A DNA stretch of 64,000 nucleotides from an uncultured Bacteroides sp. (GTDB lineage: Bacteria > Bacteroidota > Bacteroidia > Bacteroidales > Bacteroidaceae), in NCBI GenBank assembly GCA_947074205.1, contig CAMTOQ010000006.1, positions 1 to 64,000 on the forward strand, written 5' to 3'. A model generated the notes under the pieces. It was not told the DNA's origin and did no database searches. It worked only from the letters and a program-made list of their open reading frames with translations. The position numbers and the translations under genes were made by a program. Position 1 is the stretch's first letter. Every line of letters begins with the position of its first letter. Positions 31,407 through 42,016 of the stretch are shown piece after piece.

Positions 31407-32111
31407 TCAAGCGGTAAACTCAATCACCGCATAAGTAGAGTCAATACTATTCATTAATAGGAACAACTTATTATCTTGCCGGATAAGCTGTGGATAGATT
31501 AAGTCGCCCAGTTTAGCCGGCTTTTTGTATTCCACCCTTACACGTCGCGGAGTAAAGTCCTCGGGTAGATATTCGCAAGCCAAACGTATATAATGGGCAT
31601 TGTTCATGTGTCGGTTGTAGTCGATGTCGTTGCGCATCACCGGCACCGCTTCCGAGCTCAAGGCTTCTACCTTAGGTACTACTATTCTGCGATCCAGGTA
31701 TTCCATGTCATACTTTGGGTCGATCGTCATGCCCTCCACCATATCGGCCTCCATTTTACTCAATCGGCCTGTAGCGTGATTCACACAAACTCCTGTGCTC
31801 CACGTAGCATAACAAGGCAGACCTGCTTCATCAAAGATAATAGTGTTGCGATAGCCATAATAGCCATTGCACTCGTACACACTAGTGCGTACTGTTAGCC
31901 TCTCCTTATAGGATGGCACTCTTATGATATCTACTTGTCGGGAGTAGAGCAACTGAGTGATATTGTTGTTTCGCATATAAGCCTGAAACTGAGGCTCCGA
32001 TTCGAACCACAGCTCCGAACAATCTTGCATTAGTTGAAAGGCCGAGAAGAGCTTCAGTTTCCCATCTTCTCCTGTCTTGCTAGTTGTCACTATTTCATGA
32101 GTAGTAAACAT
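31407..32111 (-). CDS. Acyl-ACP thioesterase family protein
   Basis: Hotdog-type; WSTGVCVNHATGRLSKM, DIDYNRHMNNAHYIRLACEYLP, RVEYKKPAKLGD. Confidence 0.85.
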   Translation of the reverse strand: MFTTHEIVTTSKTGEDGKLKLFSAFQLMQDCSELWFESEPQFQAYMRNNNITQLLYSRQVDIIRVPSYKERLTVRTSVYECNGYYGYRNTIIFDEAGLPCYATWSTGVCVNHATGRLSKMEADMVEGMTIDPKYDMEYLDRRIVVPKVEALSSEAVPVMRNDIDYNRHMNNAHYIRLACEYLPEDFTPRRVRVEYKKPAKLGDLIYPQLIRQDNKLFLLMNSIDSTYAVIEFTA

Positions 32112-32229
32112 AGTATTTATCCTTTTATAGTTGGGTTTAACGAAAATGCTAAATAATCAGTTCACTAAATTATTTGGTTTTTGTCAGTGTCGCAAATTTA
32201 TTTCCCTTGATTTACAAGTCAATTTACGC

Positions 32230-32237
32230 TATATTTG
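32230..32237 (+). promoter_or_regulatory. Bacteroides-type -7 box of the pqqD-like gene
   Basis: TATATTTG matches TAnnTTTG, with a TTG about 20 bp upstream and an ATG at 32271. Confidence 0.5.
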
Positions 32238-32270
32238 TCCTAAACTACATTTTTAATATCGAGAATACTC

Positions 32271-32543
32271 ATGAAAACAAAACAAGACTTTGAGCTACGT
32301 ACAGTAGCCGGTGAAAATATCTTGGTAGCAACAGGAAAGATGTCGACCAACTTCTCTAAGCTGATCTCTCTAAACGACTCTGCCGCCTATCTTTGGAAAG
32401 AAGTATCGGCTATGCCATCGTTTGATGTGAATACTATAGCAGATTTATTGATAGATCGCTACGATGTAGATCCTGCCATGGTGCTAGTAGATGCACGTGC
32501 CATTGTAGAAGACTGGGCAGAAGCCGGTATTATAGATTTATAG
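32271..32543 (+). CDS. PqqD-family protein (RRE-like, 90 aa)
   Basis: LNDSAAYLWKEVSAMPSFDVNTIADLLIDRYDVDPAMVLVDARAIVEDWAEAGII matches PqqD/RRE pattern. Confidence 0.8.
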   Translation: MKTKQDFELRTVAGENILVATGKMSTNFSKLISLNDSAAYLWKEVSAMPSFDVNTIADLLIDRYDVDPAMVLVDARAIVEDWAEAGIIDL

Positions 32544-34268
32544 ACTCGCCCCCTTCAACTCCTCGATAGTTACTACTTCTTGGCAGGCTGCCAAAGCTTC
32601 TGCACGATGAGATATTACCACGATAGTTAGCGAAGGGCACTGCACCTTTAGGTGTTTCAGTGTCTCGTTGATGGCTTGTTGTGTCTCTTCATCCAAAGAA
32701 GAAGTTGCCTCGTCTAGTAGCAGTAACTCCACGTTGCGGTACAGCGCGCGAGCTATACCTATACGTTGGCGCTGACCTCCCGAAAGCTTGGAACCGCCTT
32801 CACCAATCTGCGTCTGCACCCCATCGGGCAGGGAAGCCACGAAGTCGCTCAGCGATGCTTGCTGCAACACCATTTGTATACGCTTATCATCTACCTTGTT
32901 TCCCATCACTATATTATCCAGCAACGAGCCGTTTAGCATAAAAAGCTGTTGCGACACATAGCCTATCTGGCTTCGCCAATTCTCTTTAAACTGTTCGCTG
33001 AGTTGCTGCCCATCTATCTCTATGCCTCCTTTTTGTGGTGATATAAAACCCAGCAGCAGATAGAATAAGGTGCTTTTCCCGGAACCCGATTCGCCCTTTA
33101 TGCCGATGAAATCCCCTTTCTCAATTGTCAACGAGAGCTTTTGAATCACATCTTTACCATCCTCATAGCAGAAGTCAACCTCCTTAAATGAAATACTCTT
33201 GTCGAAGGTTATAGATTGGCTTTCTCCTTTAGTTTTCTCGCGTTCATCATCTTCTTTTATCTCATCAAGTAGCTTCAGGGCAAACGAGTTGCTGCGCATC
33301 GTAAATATGGCATTGGTGGTTTTAACCACTCCCGGCATCACTCTATAGATGGCGATTGCAAATAGCCCCACCACGATGCTGAGCGATGATAGCGATAGAA
33401 ACTGTGCTGCACCTACCAGCACCACAACGGCACATACCACAGTGAACTCCAATACGCGTTGTAAAGAGGCTTGCAACATACCTCTGCGCGAGGCCAAAAG
33501 TCCTTGACGTTGAAGCAACGATTCGTACTGTTTCGCACTCTCGTCAAACATTCCGCTTAGCGCCATGTCGCCAAATCCCACAAAGGTTTGTTGCAGCAAT
33601 TGCGCTTTGCGTGGATAGAGCTCGTAAAGCTGTTCGCCATAGCGGCGGATGCGTTTCTGGGTGAGGTAGTAGTAAAGTATGGATATAGGGGCAAAGGTCA
33701 GTACCACAAGGCCAAACACCTTGATGTTGTATACCATTAAAGCGATTAGAACGATGACAGTAACCGTTAGCTCGCTTATTAATCCTACAAATGGGATGAA
33801 ATAACCCTGAATCAGATACGCCGCTACCCCCTCCACTTTATTGATGAGTCGATGGCTACTATTTTGCTTGATGAAAAGAAAACCATTATTGTAATAAAGA
33901 CGATAGAGTCGAAGCGAAAGATACTGGGAAATGTCAAACAACATCCTGCTTTGACGGTAGCCTAGGTACGAGGTGAGCAGAAACCGTATAAAAGCAATTG
34001 CAACCACAGCTATCAATACGGAATAGATAAAAGAAGCGGTGCTTTCGAATCCGCTGTGTTCGTATATAGCGCTGAGGTAGGGATTTTCGGTGATATTATT
34101 CTCCCCCAATATCATCACTAATAGTGGCAAGAGTAGCCCTAAGCCCAGTAGGTCTAGCCCAATCATTAAGAAAGAGTTTGCGCCCGTGAATACAACTTTG
34201 CGTCGCAAGGCTTTGGGCAGAATCTTATAGAGTATAGTGAATGCTTTGAATATGTTTTTTGTCGCCAT
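32538..34268 (-). CDS. ABC transporter, fused permease/ATP-binding (exporter type)
   Basis: N-terminal TM domain; Walker A GESGSGKST, signature LSGGQRQRIGIARAL, Walker B LLLLDEATSSLD; no C39 peptidase domain. Confidence 0.9.
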   Translation of the reverse strand: MATKNIFKAFTILYKILPKALRRKVVFTGANSFLMIGLDLLGLGLLLPLLVMILGENNITENPYLSAIYEHSGFESTASFIYSVLIAVVAIAFIRFLLTSYLGYRQSRMLFDISQYLSLRLYRLYYNNGFLFIKQNSSHRLINKVEGVAAYLIQGYFIPFVGLISELTVTVIVLIALMVYNIKVFGLVVLTFAPISILYYYLTQKRIRRYGEQLYELYPRKAQLLQQTFVGFGDMALSGMFDESAKQYESLLQRQGLLASRRGMLQASLQRVLEFTVVCAVVVLVGAAQFLSLSSLSIVVGLFAIAIYRVMPGVVKTTNAIFTMRSNSFALKLLDEIKEDDEREKTKGESQSITFDKSISFKEVDFCYEDGKDVIQKLSLTIEKGDFIGIKGESGSGKSTLFYLLLGFISPQKGGIEIDGQQLSEQFKENWRSQIGYVSQQLFMLNGSLLDNIVMGNKVDDKRIQMVLQQASLSDFVASLPDGVQTQIGEGGSKLSGGQRQRIGIARALYRNVELLLLDEATSSLDEETQQAINETLKHLKVQCPSLTIVVISHRAEALAACQEVVTIEELKGASL

Positions 34269-34290
34269 AGTCTGTTACACTGCAAATTAA

Positions 34291-34308
34291 AAATGTAAAG
34301 TTACATTT
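34291..34308. promoter_or_regulatory. Palindrome in the divergent ABC / HprK-like promoter
   Basis: aaatgtaa-ag-ttacattt perfect inverted repeat; TATTTTTG (-7 box) at 34327-34334. Confidence 0.5.
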
Positions 34309-34356
34309 AATAGTGCCTAATTTAGCTATTTTTGTCTAACTTATCGAGAGGGAAAC

Positions 34357-35229
34357 ATGAAAAACTATAATATAGCGGGATGGACCTGCACAGTAACTGG
34401 AGATATTGAGGTGATAGGCAATAATTATGCCCCCTTTGCTTGTGAAGCTGCACCTAGTGACAACACTCTGCTGTTCAATCTCAATGTGTTGGGCAATGCC
34501 AACCTTGGAGAGATGGAACGCGGCCAACTGTTGGATACCTACCCCGACGAATCGCTTCGTATCGACATGTGTCGTCTTCAAGATAAGTGGCAGATGGTTT
34601 GCTACGAACCTCATGAGTCTACTCCTTTTTCCATGGTAGAGGCTTCGGCCGACTACAGTAAGGTAGTTCTCTACATCTACGATGCTAGACTTGCCGACTT
34701 TGCTTTCAACAATGCTATGATGATCGTTTATGCTTGTGCTTCAGCCCTACGTGGCGACACCTTGTTGTTTCACAGTTCGGTGGTAGTCCATGAAGGTAAA
34801 GCCTACCTCTTTTTGGGTAAAAGTGGTACCGGAAAAAGTACACATACCTCTCTCTGGGTAAAGCATATTCCAGGTAGTAGACTACTTAACGACGATAATC
34901 CTGTGGTGCGTATATTGCCCGATGGCGTTAGCGTGTTTGGCTCCCCTTGGAGCGGAAAGACACCCTGCTACATCAACGAGAGCTATCCTGTGGGGGGCAT
35001 CGTTCGTTTGTGGCAAGCACCTCACAACCAAATTGAACGGTTGCGCCCTGCTGCCTCGTTTGCAGCTATTATGCCTACTGTCAGCACGCTGCCTTGTAGT
35101 GATGGTATCACCCAAGGCGTACGCGTTGCTATTACTAAAGTGGTAGAGCAAGTCCCCATCTATCGCTTAGATTGCCTGCCCGATGAGGCTGCCGCACAGT
35201 TGTCTTTCACTACACTCACCGGCCGATGA
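34357..35229 (+). CDS. HPr kinase/PEPCK-like P-loop protein
   Basis: LFHSSVVVHEGKAYLFLGKSGTGKSTHTSLW, RLLNDDNPVVR, VFGSPWSGK. Confidence 0.8.
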   Translation: MKNYNIAGWTCTVTGDIEVIGNNYAPFACEAAPSDNTLLFNLNVLGNANLGEMERGQLLDTYPDESLRIDMCRLQDKWQMVCYEPHESTPFSMVEASADYSKVVLYIYDARLADFAFNNAMMIVYACASALRGDTLLFHSSVVVHEGKAYLFLGKSGTGKSTHTSLWVKHIPGSRLLNDDNPVVRILPDGVSVFGSPWSGKTPCYINESYPVGGIVRLWQAPHNQIERLRPAASFAAIMPTVSTLPCSDGITQGVRVAITKVVEQVPIYRLDCLPDEAAAQLSFTTLTGR

Positions 35230-35675
35230 AGAAGATTACACTCCCCAACGAGCTAGTTATTGCCGAAGTAAAGAAATTGATCGACGAAGGCAAAGAGGTC
35301 ACGCTGCGTGTCAAGGGCAACAGCATGCTCCCTTTTATTCGTGGTGATAAAGACTTTGTGGTGATGCGCCAAGTAGACGCACCCTTGCGCCGTTGGGACA
35401 TCATCTTGGCTAGAGACACAGAATGCAGGTTGTTGATACATCGCATTGTGGCAATTACGCCCGATCGTGTCATTATGATGGGGGATGGCAATCTGGGCTA
35501 CACCGAGAAGTGTCTTCACAAAGACATCATTGCCCGAGTAGAGCAGATCCGTAAAGGAGATAAGCTTATCAATTGCTATAGCAAGTCCATGCTGGCTAAG
35601 ACCATTTGGTGGCATCGACTACTCCCTATACGTCGCTACTTATTGGCTATTTATCGTTTGACACATAAAAGATAA
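35226..35675 (+). CDS. S24/S26-family signal-peptidase-like protein
   Basis: VTLRVKGNSMLPFIRGDKDFVVM, LLIHRIVAITPDRVIMMGDGNLG. Confidence 0.8.
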   Translation: MKKITLPNELVIAEVKKLIDEGKEVTLRVKGNSMLPFIRGDKDFVVMRQVDAPLRRWDIILARDTECRLLIHRIVAITPDRVIMMGDGNLGYTEKCLHKDIIARVEQIRKGDKLINCYSKSMLAKTIWWHRLLPIRRYLLAIYRLTHKR

Positions 35676-35681
35676 CTACGA

Positions 35682-36806
35682 ATGACAAAATCTCAAGACG
35701 AGAAAGCTTTTTTCTCCTTGCTGCGAGCAGGACTATGGCCTAATCATCAACCCGACGCCGATTTATTCGGCGAGCAAACTGATTGGAATGAAATCTTTAT
35801 TCTCTCCATGCAGCAAACCGTTACAGGTTTGGTGTGGGATGGCATGGCGAAACTCCCCTCAGAGCTTCAGCCGCCAAAGGCCTTCAAACTAAAATGGTAT
35901 AGCTATGTCTTGAAGATAGAGCAGGGCAACGAGCAGATCAATGGCAGTGTGGCCGAGATTATTCCTGCCTATCAGCAGAGTGGCCTACACCCTGTGTTGC
36001 TAAAGGGAGCAGGTTTAGCGGCGCTATATCCCAACCCTCTACACCGTTGTGCGGGCGATATGGATATCTATGTGGGCGAGACCGATTATGATAAGGCCAA
36101 CCGAGTGGCGCAATCCATTGGCTATAAAATGGGGAGCGAAAGCACCTATCACAGTCATCTAGACCGTGGGACTATGGTGGTGGAAAATCACCGTAAGATG
36201 GTGGCTATTTTTTCGAAACCGTTGCAAAAAGAGTTCCTTCGTCAGCTCTCGGCATGGTATCCCAGTGGTGCCGCATCGGTTCAGATAAATGGTGTAGCTA
36301 TTCCCGTTCCGCCAGCTCAGTTCAATGTATTGTTTGTGTTTCTGCACATGTACAAGCACTTCATTCAGATGGGTGTCGGCCTACGCCAGTTGTGCGACTG
36401 GGCCATCTTGCTGAACAGTACTTCAGTATCTAGCCTTGAACTAGGCGGTTGCAAAAAGGGGTGGGAATATCTGGGACTGTTCTTAGTGGAGTATCTGGGT
36501 TTAGATGCCGAAAAGCTACCCTATTACAATCCAGCTATGCGCACTGAAATGGAACTAGCAAAGGAGTTGATATTAAAAGATGGAAACTTTGGGTTCAATG
36601 ACGTAGAGTTTCATACTAAGCGCCCAAAGAGCTATTGGGCAGGAAAACTTTTTTCTATGCGCTATCAGGCCAACCGGTGGTTCAAAGTGCTTCGTATTCA
36701 GCCTTCTCAGGCCATGAGTTTCTTGCTGATCTATCGCATACAACTTTCTATAGAGCAAATCGTTAAAGATCGATTCGGGAAGTCTAAGTCTAGAGTCAGT
36801 ATGTAG
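35682..36806 (+). CDS. Uncharacterised nucleotidyltransferase-family protein
   Basis: HPVLLKGAGLAALYPNPLHRCAGDMDIYV nucleotidyltransferase core; FLHMYKHFIQMGVGLRQLCDWAIL. Confidence 0.8.
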   Translation: MTKSQDEKAFFSLLRAGLWPNHQPDADLFGEQTDWNEIFILSMQQTVTGLVWDGMAKLPSELQPPKAFKLKWYSYVLKIEQGNEQINGSVAEIIPAYQQSGLHPVLLKGAGLAALYPNPLHRCAGDMDIYVGETDYDKANRVAQSIGYKMGSESTYHSHLDRGTMVVENHRKMVAIFSKPLQKEFLRQLSAWYPSGAASVQINGVAIPVPPAQFNVLFVFLHMYKHFIQMGVGLRQLCDWAILLNSTSVSSLELGGCKKGWEYLGLFLVEYLGLDAEKLPYYNPAMRTEMELAKELILKDGNFGFNDVEFHTKRPKSYWAGKLFSMRYQANRWFKVLRIQPSQAMSFLLIYRIQLSIEQIVKDRFGKSKSRVSM

Positions 36807-36910
36807 AGTAATGAAGTTTAGCATACCTTATGTTAAAGCTGCAAAATGCTAACTAACCAATCCATTATCAGTTTGTTATTTCTATACTTAATAGCTAAAC
36901 CTAAACTGAT

Positions 36911-37909
36911 ATGTATAAGTCTCTAGTTCGCCCTTTTCTGTTTCTATTCGATCCGGAAGATATCCATCGATTTGTATTCGATGGATTGAGTTTCTATAAA
37001 TATATACCTTTTGCCCGCAAGGTGGTTCGAAGCACTACGCATTCGGCTATCGAACTAAAAGGTCTAAAGTTTAAAAGTCGTATTGGTCTTGCCGCCGGAA
37101 TGGATAAAGGCGCTGAGGTGTACGACGAGCTGTCCGATTTCGGTTTCGGCTTCATCGAAATTGGAACGATTACCCCCAACGTTCAGGTAGGCAATCCTAG
37201 GCCACGTATTTTTAGGTTGGTCGAAGATCAATCGCTTATCTCGCGAACAGGTTTCAACAACCCCGGTCTTCCGGTAATACTCAAGCGCCTTGCCAACTCA
37301 AACGATCGCAACTATATCTTAGGGGCCAATATCAATCGCGATTCTACCTCATCAGGCGAACAGTTGGAGGCCGACTTCTTACTACTTTTCACGAAGCTTT
37401 ATGCCGATGTAGACTACTTCACTTTGAACTGGGGAAGCATAAATCCCGACGACTTTGAGGCTGTGCTTCTGGCATTGACCGGCTATCGTAAAACTCAAGA
37501 AGAGCAGCGCAAGATATTTATTAAGCTCCCTGCCGATATCCCTATGGAGGTACTCGACCTTGTAATACAGTTGGCGCGCCAATACCATACAGATGGTTTC
37601 ATCGCTACCGGCCCCACTATGGACCGCCGTGGGCTGAAGCACCTAACCCCTGACGAAGGAGATAAGATTGGTGCAGGAGGTGTGAGCGGTAAAGGCTTAG
37701 GAGATAAATCGCTAAAGATCGTTCAACATTTGGCTAACCTCGTAAAAGGGGAGTTTATCATTATAGGTGCAGGCGGGGTGATGACTCCAAAAGATGCTGT
37801 TGCAATGATAGCTGCAGGTGCCGATCTGATACAAATCTACTCCGCTTTTATCTATGGCGGCCCAGGCATTGTAAAGTCTATGGATCGTGCCTTAACTAAG
37901 AAGCATTAA
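36911..37909 (+). CDS. pyrD: Dihydroorotate dehydrogenase (quinone)
   Basis: FKSRIGLAAGMDKGAEV, IEIGTITPNVQVGNPRPRIFRL, GAGGVMTPKDAVAMIAAGADLIQIYSAFIYGGP. Confidence 0.95.
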   Translation: MYKSLVRPFLFLFDPEDIHRFVFDGLSFYKYIPFARKVVRSTTHSAIELKGLKFKSRIGLAAGMDKGAEVYDELSDFGFGFIEIGTITPNVQVGNPRPRIFRLVEDQSLISRTGFNNPGLPVILKRLANSNDRNYILGANINRDSTSSGEQLEADFLLLFTKLYADVDYFTLNWGSINPDDFEAVLLALTGYRKTQEEQRKIFIKLPADIPMEVLDLVIQLARQYHTDGFIATGPTMDRRGLKHLTPDEGDKIGAGGVSGKGLGDKSLKIVQHLANLVKGEFIIIGAGGVMTPKDAVAMIAAGADLIQIYSAFIYGGPGIVKSMDRALTKKH

Positions 37910-37975
37910 AATTTGTAGAAATAAATAGACCCCTTTCTGCTAGCAATCTAAAAATATTGGCTACTTTTGCCACCA

Positions 37976-38068
37976 CTGTTGGGGGTGCATCTTTCTATGG
38001 AAGATGCTGAGATAATACCCCATGAACCTGATATGTATAATTACAGCGTAGGGAAACAGGCGGATATT
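37976..38068 (+). promoter_or_regulatory. TPP riboswitch (THI element)
   Basis: gggggtgc...gctgagataataccccatgaacctgatatgtataattacagcgtagggaaa; directly upstream of thiD-thiC. Confidence 0.93.
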
Positions 38069-38182
38069 ATTCTCTTCATAGATGGCAAATTCCTATGCTG
38101 TCTATCCTATAAGAAGTTTTAGTTACCCTTCCTGTTTTAGCGCTATGCTATTAACTAGAACTTCATCATAATAACAACTCGT

Positions 38183-38995
38183 ATGACATATAATCGTGTA
38201 TTGTCTATCGCCGGGAGTGATTCGGGCGGTGGGGCAGGCATTCAAGCCGATATTAAAAGTATATCGGCCAATGGCGCTTTTGCTATGACAGCCATCACAG
38301 CCGTCACTTCACAAAATACGCTGGGTGTACAAGGTGTTTTCCCACTGCCTACAACGGTGGTGCAGTCGCAAATCGAATCGGTGTTGAGCGACATCGGTGC
38401 GGATGCAGTAAAGATAGGAATGCTCCACTCGGCAGAGATTATAGATGTGGTGAGCCAAGCACTACAGAAGTTTGCTGCTCCTAATATTGTACTCGACCCC
38501 GTGATGGTGGCCACATCGGGCGATAGACTTTTCCAAAGTGAGGCACTCGAAGCCCTCAAAACCAAACTTATCCCAATCAGTACACTTATCACGCCCAATC
38601 TTCCCGAAGCCGAAGCGCTATGGGGTAAACCGGTAGTAACCATCGAGGAGATGCGACAAGCGGCTCATGCGTTGTCGCTTGGTGGCAAGATCTCTGTGCT
38701 CATCAAGGGTGGACATCTTGCCGGTACTAGCCGTTTGTGCGATGTGCTGTTCGATGCTACTTCAGGCGAACTCGAAGAACTCTATAGTGAAAAAACAGAG
38801 ACAGAGAACACCCACGGCACAGGTTGCACGCTTTCATCGGCCATAGCGGCTTGGTTGGCTCAAGGATACAGTGTGAGCGAAGCGGTGAAACGTGGTAAAG
38901 CCTATATTGCTGAGGCCATCGAGGCGGGTAGTCACTATAAGATTGGCGGTGGTCATGGCCCCGTGCATCACTTTTATCAACAGAATAAATCATAA
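38183..38995 (+). CDS. thiD: Hydroxymethylpyrimidine/phosphomethylpyrimidine kinase
   Basis: LSIAGSDSGGGAGIQADIK, ENTHGTGCTLSSAIAAWLA. Confidence 0.95.
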   Translation: MTYNRVLSIAGSDSGGGAGIQADIKSISANGAFAMTAITAVTSQNTLGVQGVFPLPTTVVQSQIESVLSDIGADAVKIGMLHSAEIIDVVSQALQKFAAPNIVLDPVMVATSGDRLFQSEALEALKTKLIPISTLITPNLPEAEALWGKPVVTIEEMRQAAHALSLGGKISVLIKGGHLAGTSRLCDVLFDATSGELEELYSEKTETENTHGTGCTLSSAIAAWLAQGYSVSEAVKRGKAYIAEAIEAGSHYKIGGGHGPVHHFYQQNKS

Positions 38996-38999
38996 CTAA

Positions 39000-40547
<1,548 letters not shown>

Positions 40548-40570
40548 CCGACCACTATATATTCACAACA

Positions 40571-40607
40571 AAAAAGCATCTGTCAACTCTGGCAGATGCT
40601 TTTTTTA
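40571..40607. terminator. Bidirectional rho-independent terminator
   Basis: aaaaagcatctgtc-aactct-ggcagatgcttttttt between convergent genes. Confidence 0.9.
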
Positions 40608-40979
40608 TTAGATCTCTATATCCTCGAAGATAACATTGGCTATGGTCCACTTCTTCATCCTTACATGAAGTGCTATGGAGAAAAGCCCAAGTGTGATGAC
40701 ACACAGCAGCCACCACCAAACCCAGTGTTGAGCCAAGTCCTTTGGACATCCAATAAATTTTAGTCGTTTACCACAAACCACAGTGTGGTGATAGGTGGCG
40801 CGGTACTTCATGCAAAGCGCCCACGGATAGGCCAGCCCAAGCGAGAAGACGCACATCAGCGTGTATTTGATTTGCAGTAGCAGATAAGCCTTAACAGACT
40901 CGTCGAAATAGGAGTTATACTTTTTGCGGTTGCTCACTATCGTTGCTTGGTCGAGCGCCATTTGCATCTTCTGTTTCAT
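40608..40979 (-). CDS. DUF898-like small membrane protein
   Basis: YFDESVKAYLLLQIKYTLMCVFSLGLAYPWALCMKYRATYHHTVVCGKRLKFIG. Start trimmed to MKQKMQ. Confidence 0.6.
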   Translation of the reverse strand: MKQKMQMALDQATIVSNRKKYNSYFDESVKAYLLLQIKYTLMCVFSLGLAYPWALCMKYRATYHHTVVCGKRLKFIGCPKDLAQHWVWWWLLCVITLGLFSIALHVRMKKWTIANVIFEDIEI

Positions 40980-41075
40980 ATGGATAGTTTGATTTGAATG
41001 AATAAAACACAAAAGTAGCTGTTTTCTCTTTTAACGTCTAAGTATAATCTTTAGTTTTGCATTTTTGTAAGTAGA

Positions 41076-41894
41076 ATGATGAAAGAATACCCCGTTCTGC
41101 GCCATCTGAGGCGCTTTTTATTAGGCCGTTGGTGGATAGCCCTACTCCGCTCGGTGAGTAGCCTTTGCCACCGTGGTAGCCAGCCCTTGCCAGCAACGTG
41201 GCAAGGGCTAGCCACCAAACCGATTGTTAGGGGCTTATCCATACTGCTTGTTTTGCTACTTTTTTACCCTGCTCTATATGCCCAACAAGCCACCTTATCG
41301 CAAAAGATGAGCAGCATGGGACTTAAAAGTGTAACGGCTGCCGATAGCACTATACTTGTCGATTTGATATACACGCGCAGTGATAATTTTACGGATCAGG
41401 TGCTTTATGAAGATTTAGATGAGGCCTATCTTCACCCTCATGCATTGGCGGGTTTGCTAAAGGCCCAAAAGGCGCTGAAAGATTTATATCCACGATATAG
41501 TTTAATTGTTTACGATGCAGCTAGACCCATGCAGGTGCAACAACAAATGTGGCGTGTGGTGCGAGGCACTACTTTGCGCAAATATGTATCCAACCCCGCC
41601 AATGGTGGAGGGCTACACAATTATGGGTTGGCTGTGGATGTTAGTATTGTAGATGAGGAAGGTGTACCGCTAGCTATGGGTACGGAGGTGGATCATCTTG
41701 GCGAGGAGTCGCACATCACCCACGAAGCCGATTTGCTACGCGAAGGCAAATTGACTAAAAAGGAGGCGGACAATAGATTGCTTCTTCGACGGGTGATGCG
41801 AAGTGGTGGGTTCAGGGCATTGCCCTCGGAGTGGTGGCACTTTAACTGGTGTAGCCGCCAGGAAGCACGTGAGAACTACCAGCTTATCCCCTGA
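41076..41894 (+). CDS. D-alanyl-D-alanine dipeptidase (VanX/DdpX family)
   Basis: YSLIVYDAARPMQVQQQMW, NPANGGGLHNYGLAVDVSIVDEEG, LPSEWWHFNW. Confidence 0.88.
   Translation: MMKEYPVLRHLRRFLLGRWWIALLRSVSSLCHRGSQPLPATWQGLATKPIVRGLSILLVLLLFYPALYAQQATLSQKMSSMGLKSVTAADSTILVDLIYTRSDNFTDQVLYEDLDEAYLHPHALAGLLKAQKALKDLYPRYSLIVYDAARPMQVQQQMWRVVRGTTLRKYVSNPANGGGLHNYGLAVDVSIVDEEGVPLAMGTEVDHLGEESHITHEADLLREGKLTKKEADNRLLLRRVMRSGGFRALPSEWWHFNWCSRQEARENYQLIP
41120..41224. repeat. Copy C of the dispersed palindromic repeat, inside the dipeptidase 5' coding region
   Basis: Outer arms gttggtggatagccct / agggctagccaccaaac; inner gagtagcctttgccaccgtgg shared with copies A and B. Confidence 0.75.
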
Positions 41895-41914
41895 TTTGCG
41901 GCAAAGGTTAGACA

Positions 41915-41966
41915 TAAAAAACCGTCCTTCTATAAAGCTTATGGCCATATAGTAGGGCGGTTTTCT
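41915..41966. terminator. Bidirectional terminator
   Basis: aaaaccgtcct ... agggcggtttt between convergent genes. Confidence 0.75.
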
Positions 41967-42016
41967 ATCCTTTATTCTAAGTACCTATTTATAATCGAGA
42001 AATAGAGTTGTGCATA

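Noticed and set aside
32271-36806. Classical lasso peptide cluster
   Set aside because: No asparagine-synthase-like cyclase, no B2 transglutaminase-like protease and no precursor ORF seen; kept only as an unassigned PqqD/HprK locus.
38242-38643. 133-aa minus-strand ORF antisense to thiD
   Set aside because: Shadow ORF of a confidently assigned gene.
41051-41242. 63-aa minus-strand ORF over repeat copy C
   Set aside because: Antisense to the dipeptidase N-terminus and composed mainly of repeat sequence.
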